Source: Bacteroidales bacterium
GTDB lineage: Bacteria > Bacteroidota > Bacteroidia > Bacteroidales > UBA3663
Direction: 5' to 3'
NCBI GenBank assembly: GCA_004557315.1
Contig: SFEH01000022.1
Coordinates: forward strand, 1-33,071
DNA length: 33,071 nucleotides
A model generated the notes under the pieces. The model was not told the DNA's origin and did not search any database. It saw nothing but the letters and a program-made list of their open reading frames with translations. Positions 24,147 through 30,554 of the stretch are shown in pieces (the first letter of the stretch is position 1; each line of letters starts with the position of its first letter). Position numbers and translations under genes: made by a program.

Positions 24147-25091
24147 ATGTCAGCATTAACTCGTACCGACTTCAACTTCAAAGGTCAGAAGTCTGTCTAT
24201 CACGGCAAGGTTCGTGATGTCTATAACATTAACGATGAGCTCATGGTAATGGTTGCAACAGACCGTATCTCTGCTTTCGACGTGATCCTTCCAAAGGGCA
24301 TCCCATTCAAGGGACAGGTTCTCAATCAGATTGCCGCATCTTTCCTCGATGCAACAAGCGACATCGTGCCAAACTGGAAGCTTGCTACTCCAGATCCAAT
24401 GGTCACAGTGGGTCTCAAGTGCGAAGGTTTCCGTGTTGAGATGATCATCCGCGGCTACCTCACAGGTTCAGCATGGCGTGACTATAAGGCAGGATGCCGT
24501 GAGATCTGCGGTGTGAAGCTCCCTGAAGGCATGCGCGAGAACGAGAAGTTCCCAACTCCAATCATCACTCCAACCACCAAGGCAGAGGAAGGTCACGATC
24601 TCAACATCTCAAAGGAAGAAATCATCGCCCAGGGTTATGTGAGCAAGGAGGATTATGAGCAGATGGAGAAATACACCTATGCTCTCTTCCAGCGCGGTAC
24701 AGAAATAGCTGCAAGCAAGGGTCTTATCCTCGTTGATACCAAGTATGAGTTTGGCAAGAAGGATGGTAAGGTCTATCTCATCGATGAGATTCATACTCCA
24801 GATTCAAGCCGTTACTTCTATGCCGAGGGTTATGAGGAGAAGTTCGCAAAGGGTGAACCTCAGAAGCAGCTCTCAAAAGAGTTTGTGCGCCAGTGGCTTA
24901 TCGAACATAACTTTATGAATGAGCCTGGTCAGGTTATGCCTGAGATCACCGACGAATATGCAGAAAGCGTATCGGAGCGATATATCGAACTCTACGAGCA
25001 CATCGTAGGCGAGAAGTTTGTCAAGGCAGAAGACACCGACCTCGCTGCCCGCATCGAGAAGAACGTATCTGACTACCTCGCATCGTTGTAA
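24147..25091 (+). CDS. purC: SAICAR synthetase (phosphoribosylaminoimidazole-succinocarboxamide synthase)
   Basis: Joins aspartate to CAIR with ATP in purine synthesis. 314 residues, the longer class found in Bacteroidetes and eukaryotes rather than the 240-residue E. coli form. Conserved blocks: GKVRDVYNINDELMVMVATD, ISAFDVILPKGIPFKGQVLNQI, CEGFRVEMIIRGYLTGSAWRDY, LILVDTKYEFG and DEIHTPDSSRY. It lies behind phoH with an element in between and is closed by its own terminator at 25173. Confidence 0.96.
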   Translation: MSALTRTDFNFKGQKSVYHGKVRDVYNINDELMVMVATDRISAFDVILPKGIPFKGQVLNQIAASFLDATSDIVPNWKLATPDPMVTVGLKCEGFRVEMIIRGYLTGSAWRDYKAGCREICGVKLPEGMRENEKFPTPIITPTTKAEEGHDLNISKEEIIAQGYVSKEDYEQMEKYTYALFQRGTEIAASKGLILVDTKYEFGKKDGKVYLIDEIHTPDSSRYFYAEGYEEKFAKGEPQKQLSKEFVRQWLIEHNFMNEPGQVMPEITDEYAESVSERYIELYEHIVGEKFVKAEDTDLAARIEKNVSDYLASL

Positions 25092-25172
25092 AATATATGC
25101 ACGGTTTTGCCATTTTTGTGCAATGCAAGTTGTGCAAAGGTTGAAAAAAATACTTAAAAATACATTTTATGC

Positions 25173-25213
25173 AATGAATTCCTCGCAAAATAGCGTAGGA
25201 ATTCATTTTTTTT
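25173..25213 (+). terminator. purC terminator
   Basis: AATGAATTCCT (25173-25183) pairs perfectly with AGGAATTCATT (25197-25207), followed by T to 25213. The 333-base purC-asd gap holds this terminator, a possible asd -7 box and element G, and nothing else that I can see. Confidence 0.88.
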
Positions 25214-25216
25214 GTT

Positions 25217-25224
25217 TAATTTTG
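25217..25224 (+). promoter_or_regulatory. possible -7 box of asd
   Basis: TAATTTTG just after the purC terminator. No TTTG at the -33 position. If used, element G would lie in the roughly 195-base asd leader as RNA. Confidence 0.4.
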
Positions 25225-25264
25225 CACATTATATTAATAACAAAATTAATAGATATAACGGAGG

Positions 25265-25409
25265 AAGATAAAGAAGATAAAGAAGTTAAAGGAGATAAAG
25301 ACAAATGATGTTAGTCAATGATATTATTTCTCTTTCTCTTCAATTAAGGTTCACGACAATGCAACTATTGTCTTTATCTCCTTTAACTTCTTTATCTTCT
25401 TTATCTCCT
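25265..25409. repeat. inverted nonamer array, RAGATAAAG family, perfectly mirrored arms (element G)
   Basis: Left arm: AAGATAAAG (25265-25273), AAGATAAAG, AAGTTAAAG, GAGATAAAG (25292-25300). Right arm: CTATTGT (25365-25371), CTTTATCTC, CTTTAACTT, CTTTATCTT, CTTTATCTC (to 25407), CT. The unit variants occur in mirrored order, giving 31 consecutive paired bases (three inner units plus ACAA/TTGT) and a fourth unit with one mismatch. The core begins ACAAATGATGTTAGTC as in C. The frame from ATG 25305 runs through the right arm into asd out of phase. It ends 16 bases before asd. Confidence 0.92.
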
Positions 25410-25425
25410 AAAAAACAAAAAGAAA

Positions 25426-26436
25426 ATGAAAGTAGCTATTGTAGGTGCCAGTGGCGCCGTAGGTCAGGAATTCCTTCGTGTGCTCGACGAGCGTAACTTC
25501 CCATTGGATGAGCTCGTGCTTTTTGGTTCGTCTCGCAGTGCAGGTCGTACATATAACTTCCGTGGCAAGGACATTGTTGTCAAGGAACTTACTCACAACC
25601 CAGAGGATTTCAAGGGTATCGACATCGCATTCACAAGTGCGGGTGGTGGTACTTCAAAGGAGTTTGCTGCCGACATCACAAAGTATGGTGCTGTGATGAT
25701 CGACAACTCGAGCGCATTCCGCATGGATCCTGATGTGCCTCTCGTTGTGCCAGAGTGCAATGCCAAGGATGCCTTGGTTCGTCCACGTGGCATTATTGCC
25801 AATCCTAACTGCACTACCATCATGATGGTAGTAGTGCTCCAGTGTCTTGAGCAGATTAGCCATATCAAGCGCATCCACGTTGCTTCATATCAGGCAGCCA
25901 GTGGTGCAGGTGCTGTGGCAATGCAGGAGCTTGAGACCCAGTACCGTCAGGTGCTTAACAACGAACCTGTGACTGTCGAGAAGTTCGCATATCAGCTTGC
26001 TTACAACGTGATCCCTCAGATCGATGTGTTTACCGACAATGGTTACACCAAGGAGGAGATGAAGATGTTCAATGAGACTCGCAAGATCATGCACACCGAT
26101 GCAGCTTGTTCTGCAATGTGCGTACGTGTTCCTTCGCTCCGCAGCCACTCTGAGGCAGTGTGGGTTGAGACCGAGCGTCCTGTCAGCGTTGAGGAGTTCC
26201 AGGAGGCAATCCGCAACGGCAAGGGCGTGCAGCTCATGGACGATCCTGCAACCAAGACATATCCAATGCCTCTCTTCCTCGCAGGCAAGGACGATGTGTA
26301 TGTAGGTCGCGTTCGCAAGGATCTTGCCAACGAAAACGGCCTCACATTCTGGCTCGTAGGCGACCAGATCAAGAAGGGTGCCGCTCTCAACGCTGTTCAG
26401 ATTGCAGAATGGCTGATTGAGAATAAGGGACTTTAA
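25426..26436 (+). CDS. asd: aspartate-semialdehyde dehydrogenase
   Basis: Reduces aspartyl phosphate to aspartate semialdehyde, the branch point to lysine/diaminopimelate, threonine and methionine. 336 residues. The NADP-binding N-terminus is KVAIVGASGAVGQEFLRVL and the catalytic cysteine is C129 in NPNCTT. YQAASGAGAVAMQEL and VRVPSLRSHSEAVWVE follow, the latter with the active-site Arg and His. Repeat arrays lie on both sides (G upstream, H downstream), of two different families. Confidence 0.96.
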   Translation: MKVAIVGASGAVGQEFLRVLDERNFPLDELVLFGSSRSAGRTYNFRGKDIVVKELTHNPEDFKGIDIAFTSAGGGTSKEFAADITKYGAVMIDNSSAFRMDPDVPLVVPECNAKDALVRPRGIIANPNCTTIMMVVVLQCLEQISHIKRIHVASYQAASGAGAVAMQELETQYRQVLNNEPVTVEKFAYQLAYNVIPQIDVFTDNGYTKEEMKMFNETRKIMHTDAACSAMCVRVPSLRSHSEAVWVETERPVSVEEFQEAIRNGKGVQLMDDPATKTYPMPLFLAGKDDVYVGRVRKDLANENGLTFWLVGDQIKKGAALNAVQIAEWLIENKGL

Positions 26437-26439
26437 AAT

Positions 26440-26573
26440 AAGGTTGTAAGGTTATAAGGTTGTAAGGTTATAAGGTTGTAAGGACTTCGTCGTCGCGGAG
26501 CCAAAAACCTCAAAACCTTAAAACCTCAAAACCTCAAAACCTTAAAACCACAAAACCACAAAACCATAAAACC
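26440..26573. repeat. inverted octamer array, RAGGTTNT family (element H)
   Basis: Left arm (26440-26483): AAGGTTGT and AAGGTTAT alternate for five units, then AAGG. Core ACTTCGTCGTCGCGGAGCC (26484-26502). Right arm (26504-26573): AAAACCTC, AAAACCTT, AAAACCTC, AAAACCTC, AAAACCTT, AAAACCAC, AAAACCAC, AAAACCAT, AAAACC. It is the longest right arm in the window. 62 bases (26456-26517) are identical to 27482-27543 in element I. It starts 3 bases after the asd stop and ends 17 bases before etfB. Confidence 0.9.
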
Positions 26574-26590
26574 AAAAAACTATATATCCT

Positions 26591-27472
26591 ATGTCATTAA
26601 GAATCATTGTACTTGCTAAGCAGGTACCAGACACAAGAAACGTTGGTCCGGATGCGATGACACCAGAAGGAACAGTCAACCGTGCTGCTCTCCCAGCTGT
26701 CTTCAATCCAGAGGATCTTAACGCTCTCGAGCAGGCCCTCCGTCTCAAGGAGCAGTTCCCTGGCTCAACAATCTCTGTGGTAACGATGGGTCTTCCAAAG
26801 TCAGCCGAGGTTATCCGTGAGTCACTCTACCGTGGTGCAGATGCTGGTTACGTCGTAACCGATCGCTGTCTTGGCGGTGCAGACACACTTGCCACAAGTT
26901 ACACAATCAGTCAGGCCATCAAGAAGATCGGTGACTATGACATCATCCTCGGTGGTCGTCAGGCTATCGACGGTGATACCGCTCAGGTAGGTCCTCAGAT
27001 CGCTGAGAAGCTCGGTCTCACACAGGTTACTTATGCTGAGGAGATCCTCTCGCTCGATGAGGCTGCTCGCAAGATCGTCATCAAGCGTCATATCGATGGC
27101 GGTGTCGAGACTGTCGAGGCTCCACTTCCTCTCGTTGTCACTGTCAATGGCTCTGCTGCTCCATGCCGTCCACGCAACGCAAAGCGCGTCATGAAGTACA
27201 AGAACGCAACAGCTCCTGCTGAGCGTCCAGCTGAACAGGCCGAGGCTATTGCAGCTCTCGTTGAGAAGAAGCCTTATCTCAATATCACCCAGTGGGGCGC
27301 TGCCGACATTGATGCCGACCTCAAGCAGGTAGGTAAGGCTGGTTCGCCAACCAATGTCAAGACAGTTAAGAACATTGTCTTCAAGGCAAAGGAAAGCCAG
27401 ACTCTCACAGCAAGCGATGCTGATGTTGAGGGCTTGATCGTCGAATTGTTGAACGAAAAGATTATTGGCTAA
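26591..27472 (+). CDS. etfB: electron transfer flavoprotein beta subunit
   Basis: 293 residues. The opening LRIIVLAKQVPDTRNVGPD, NALEQALRLKEQ and the nucleotide-binding DYDIILGGRQAIDGDTAQVGPQIAEKLG are the FixA/EtfB signature. LPLVVTVNGSAAPCRPRNAKRVMKY closes the domain. With EtfA it forms the flavin heterodimer that passes electrons to or from the acyl-CoA dehydrogenase encoded two genes down. It is longer than respiratory EtfB (about 255), as in anaerobe ETFs associated with butyryl/acryloyl-CoA-type reductases. Bifurcation is possible but not proven. Repeat arrays flank it on both sides. Confidence 0.93.
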   Translation: MSLRIIVLAKQVPDTRNVGPDAMTPEGTVNRAALPAVFNPEDLNALEQALRLKEQFPGSTISVVTMGLPKSAEVIRESLYRGADAGYVVTDRCLGGADTLATSYTISQAIKKIGDYDIILGGRQAIDGDTAQVGPQIAEKLGLTQVTYAEEILSLDEAARKIVIKRHIDGGVETVEAPLPLVVTVNGSAAPCRPRNAKRVMKYKNATAPAERPAEQAEAIAALVEKKPYLNITQWGAADIDADLKQVGKAGSPTNVKTVKNIVFKAKESQTLTASDADVEGLIVELLNEKIIG

Positions 27473-27473
27473 T

Positions 27474-27569
27474 AAGGTTGTAAGGTTGTAAGGTTATAAG
27501 GTTGTAAGGACTTCGTCGTCGCGGAGCCAAAAACCTCAAAACCATAAAACCTCAAAACCATAAAACCTA
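27474..27569. repeat. inverted octamer array, RAGGTTNT family (element I)
   Basis: Left arm (27474-27509): AAGGTTGT, AAGGTTGT, AAGGTTAT, AAGGTTGT, AAGG. Core ACTTCGTCGTCGCGGAGCC (27510-27528), identical to H. Right arm (27530-27569): AAAACCTC, AAAACCAT, AAAACCTC, AAAACCAT, AAAACCTA. It fills the gap between etfB and etfA, two subunits of one heterodimer, so it must be transcribed within the operon unless an internal promoter exists. Confidence 0.9.
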
Positions 27570-27577
27570 TTGAAAAT

Positions 27578-28621
27578 ATGAATAGCGTATTTGTATATTG
27601 CGAAATCGAGGGTACAACCGTAAAGGACGTCAGCCTCGAACTCCTCACAAAGGGCCGTAAGCTGGCCAATACTCTTGGCGTACAGTTGGAATGTATCTGT
27701 GCAGGCTCTGGCCTCGATGGCGTTGAGAACCAGGTGATGAAGTATGGCGTTGACAAGGTTCACGTCTTCGATGCTCCAGGTCTCTTCCCTTACACTTCTA
27801 ATCCTCACACTGCTGTCCTCGTCAACCTCTTCAAGCAGGAAGATCCTCAGATCTGCCTCATGGGTGCAACAGTCATCGGCCGCGACCTCGGTCCTCGTGT
27901 CTCTTCTGCTCTCTTCAGTGGTCTTACTGCCGACTGTACTGAGCTCGAGATTGGCGACTTCGACATGAATTGCGGTTTCGACGAGAACAAGAAGCCTATC
28001 GTCAAGCATTTCGAAGAGAAGCTCTATCAGATCCGTCCTGCCTTCGGTGGTAACATCGTTGCCACTATCGTCAACCCTGAGCACCGTCCACAGATGGCTA
28101 CAGTGCGCGAGGGTGTGATGAAGAAGGAAGTGCTCGACGAGAACTATAAGGGCGAAGTGATCCGTCACGATGTGGCTAAGTTCGTGCCTGAGACTGAATA
28201 TGTAGTCAAGGTTCTCGACCGTCACGTTGAGGCTGCCAAGCATAACCTCAAGGGCGCTCCTATCGTAGTCTCTGGTGGTTACGGTATGGGTTCGAAGGAG
28301 AACTTCGACATGCTCTTCGACCTCGCTAAGGAGCTTCATGCTGAAGTCGGTGCTTCTCGTGCTGCTGTCGATGCAGGCTTTGCCGACCACGACCGTCAGA
28401 TCGGTCAGACAGGTGTCACTGTCCGTCCTAAGGTCTATATCGCATGCGGTATCTCTGGTCAGATCCAGCACATTGCAGGTATGCAGGATTCAGGCATCAT
28501 CATCTCTATCAACAGTGATCCTAACGCTCCTATCAACACCATTGCCGACTACGTAATCAATGGCACAGTCGAGGAGGTTATTCCAAAGATGATCAAGTAC
28601 TACAAGAAAAATTCTAAGTAA
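27578..28621 (+). CDS. etfA: electron transfer flavoprotein alpha subunit
   Basis: 347 residues. The C-terminal FAD domain has GGYGMGSKENFDML, VGASRAAVDAGFADHDRQIGQTGVTV, VYIACGISGQIQHIAGMQ and INSDPNAPINTIADY, the core EtfA signature that holds FAD. The N-terminal half pairs with EtfB (ICLMGATVIGRDLGPRVSSAL). It starts 8 bases after element I and is followed after 3 bases by the acyl-CoA dehydrogenase, indicating one transcript. Confidence 0.95.
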   Translation: MNSVFVYCEIEGTTVKDVSLELLTKGRKLANTLGVQLECICAGSGLDGVENQVMKYGVDKVHVFDAPGLFPYTSNPHTAVLVNLFKQEDPQICLMGATVIGRDLGPRVSSALFSGLTADCTELEIGDFDMNCGFDENKKPIVKHFEEKLYQIRPAFGGNIVATIVNPEHRPQMATVREGVMKKEVLDENYKGEVIRHDVAKFVPETEYVVKVLDRHVEAAKHNLKGAPIVVSGGYGMGSKENFDMLFDLAKELHAEVGASRAAVDAGFADHDRQIGQTGVTVRPKVYIACGISGQIQHIAGMQDSGIIISINSDPNAPINTIADYVINGTVEEVIPKMIKYYKKNSK

Positions 28622-28624
28622 ATT

Positions 28625-30337
28625 ATGGCAAATTTCTATACAGACCATCCTGAAATCAAGTTTCAGTTGGAGAGCAATAAGCTCCTTGAGCGTATTGCAG
28701 AATTGAAGGAGCGCAACTATGCCGATGCTGAGGCATTCGACTATGCGCCTTCTGACTATGCAGACGCGCTCGACAGCTACGATCGTGTTTGCGAATTGAC
28801 TGGCGACATCTGTGCCAACATCATCGCTCCTAATGCTGAGGATGTTGATGCTGAAGGCCCTCACTGCGAGAACGGTCGTGTGCGCTATGCAAGCAAGACC
28901 TACGAGAACCTCGACGCTACAGTCAAGGCTGGCCTTTGTGGTGTGACTATGCCACGTCGCTATGGCGGTCTCAACTTCCCTAACACTGTCTATACTGCAA
29001 TCAACGAGATGATTGCCACTGCCGATGCAGGCTTCGAGAACATCTGGTCGCTTCAGGATTGTATCGAGACTCTCTATGAGTTCGGTAACGAGGATCAGCG
29101 CCAGCGTTTCGTGCCTCGCGTGTGCGGAGGTGAGACAATGTCAATGGACCTCACTGAGCCAGATGCTGGTTCCGACCTCCAGAGCGTAATGCTCAAGGCT
29201 ACCTATTCTGAAGAAGAGGGTTGCTGGTTGCTCAATGGCTGCAAGCGCTTCATCACCAATGGTGACTCTGACATTCACCTCGTGCTCGCTCGTTCAGAGG
29301 AAGGCACAAAGGACGGACGTGGTCTATCGATGTTCATCTACGACAAGCGTCAGGGTGGCGTTAATGTGCGCCGTATCGAGAACAAGCTCGGTATCCATGG
29401 TTCGCCTACTTGCGAGCTCGTGTATAAGAACGCAAAGGCTGAGCTCTGCGGTAGCCGTAAGCTCGGTCTCATCAAGTATGTCATGGCTCTCATGAATGGT
29501 GCGCGCCTCGGTATCGCTGCACAGTCAGTAGGTCTCTGCCAGGCTGCCTACAACGAGGGTCTTGCCTATGCTAAGGACCGTAAGCAGTTCGGCACTGCCA
29601 TCATCAACTTCCCAGCAGTCTATGACATGCTCGCTCTGATGAAGGCAAAGCTCGACGCAGGTCGTTCGCTCCTCTATGCTACTGCACGCTATGTAGATAT
29701 CTACAAGTGCCTCGAAGACATCGAGCGTGAGCGCAAGCTTACTCCAGAGGAGCGTCAGGAGTGCAAGAAGTATGCAAAGCTTGCCGACAGCTTCACTCCA
29801 CTCGCCAAGGGTATGAACTCCGAATATGCTAACCAGAACACCTACGACTCAATCCAGATCCATGGTGGTTCAGGCTTCATGCTCGAGTATGCTTGCCAGC
29901 GTCTCTATCGCGATGCCCGCATCACATCAATCTACGAGGGTACTACACAGCTCCAGACCGTTGCAGCTATCCGTTATGTCACCAACGGCTTCTATAGCCA
30001 GGTGATTGCCGATATGTTCGCCGAGACAGAGATTGCTCCTGAATATGCAGCTCTCAAGGCTCGTGTAGAGCAGATGGCAGAGAAGTTCAATGCAGCTGTT
30101 GCCAAGGTCAACGAGCTCAAGAACGACGAGTTCAAGGATTTCTGCTCACGTCACCTCTACGAGATGGCAGCCGACACTATCATGTCAATCCTCATCCTCG
30201 GCGATGCAACCAAGCGTCCTGACCTCTTCAACGATAGCGCACGCGTATATGTGCGTTATGCAGCAGCTGAGGTAGAGAAGCACAGCGACTTTGTTGCCGA
30301 TGCTACTCCAGAAGATCTCGCTAACTATCGCAAGTAA
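28625..30337 (+). CDS. acyl-CoA dehydrogenase, long form with C-terminal extension
   Basis: 570 residues against about 380 for classical enzymes. The FAD/acyl-CoA core shows MSMDLTEPDAGSDLQSV, GCKRFITNGDSDIHLVLA, KLGIHGSPTCELVYKNA and KDRKQFGTAIINFPAVYDMLA. The catalytic base is E438 in SIYEGTTQLQT. After this a C-terminal helical extension of about 115 residues follows (EYAALKARVEQMAEKFNAAVA). It lies 3 bases after etfA, so EtfAB is its redox partner. In an anaerobe it may run as an enoyl-CoA reductase (butyrate or propionate type); the substrate chain length cannot be read from the sequence. Confidence 0.92.
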   Translation: MANFYTDHPEIKFQLESNKLLERIAELKERNYADAEAFDYAPSDYADALDSYDRVCELTGDICANIIAPNAEDVDAEGPHCENGRVRYASKTYENLDATVKAGLCGVTMPRRYGGLNFPNTVYTAINEMIATADAGFENIWSLQDCIETLYEFGNEDQRQRFVPRVCGGETMSMDLTEPDAGSDLQSVMLKATYSEEEGCWLLNGCKRFITNGDSDIHLVLARSEEGTKDGRGLSMFIYDKRQGGVNVRRIENKLGIHGSPTCELVYKNAKAELCGSRKLGLIKYVMALMNGARLGIAAQSVGLCQAAYNEGLAYAKDRKQFGTAIINFPAVYDMLALMKAKLDAGRSLLYATARYVDIYKCLEDIERERKLTPEERQECKKYAKLADSFTPLAKGMNSEYANQNTYDSIQIHGGSGFMLEYACQRLYRDARITSIYEGTTQLQTVAAIRYVTNGFYSQVIADMFAETEIAPEYAALKARVEQMAEKFNAAVAKVNELKNDEFKDFCSRHLYEMAADTIMSILILGDATKRPDLFNDSARVYVRYAAAEVEKHSDFVADATPEDLANYRK

Positions 30338-30367
30338 GTTTTGAGGTCATTTTGACATTACAGATAA

Positions 30368-30437
30368 GCAAAAGTCTGATTTTCAAAAGATTTTTTCACT
30401 GAAATTAATCTTTTAAATCAGGCTTTTGCTTTTTTTA
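30368..30437 (+). terminator. terminator of the etfBA-acd transcript
   Basis: GCAAAAGTCTGATTT (30368-30382) pairs with AAATCAGGCTTTTGC (30415-30429) with one mismatch. AAAAGATT and AATCTTTT pair inside it. Eight T follow at 30430-30437. Confidence 0.88.
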
Positions 30438-30457
30438 TTTAAATTTTACCATCTTTG
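30425..30457 (+). promoter_or_regulatory. promoter of the OmpA-family gene
   Basis: TTTG at 30425-30428, 21 bases, CATCTTTG at 30450-30457 (first T replaced by C). The -33 element overlaps the end of the preceding terminator stem. The leader is about 90 bases. Confidence 0.5.
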
Positions 30458-30554
30458 CGTAGGAGAAATTATAATTGATGATAAGTGAAATTTGCTTTTT
30501 ATCAGTATCTGTGTTTATCAAACCTATTTATTAACTTTTTTATTTTAACTTACT

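Noticed and set aside
14495..27569. Inverted arrays as integron attC sites
   Set aside because: Some words resemble GTTRRRY/RYYYAAC, but there is no integrase, the genes are conserved housekeeping genes, and the arms are tandem arrays rather than single core-site pairs.
13913..27569. Inverted arrays as plain intrinsic terminators
   Set aside because: Most right arms are followed by A-rich leader sequence rather than a T run, and some lie inside likely operons (between etfB and etfA).
27536..28471. Long antisense frame (311 codons) opposite etfA
   Set aside because: It is a shadow of etfA, rich in residues expected from antisense reading, with no promoter and an origin inside element I.
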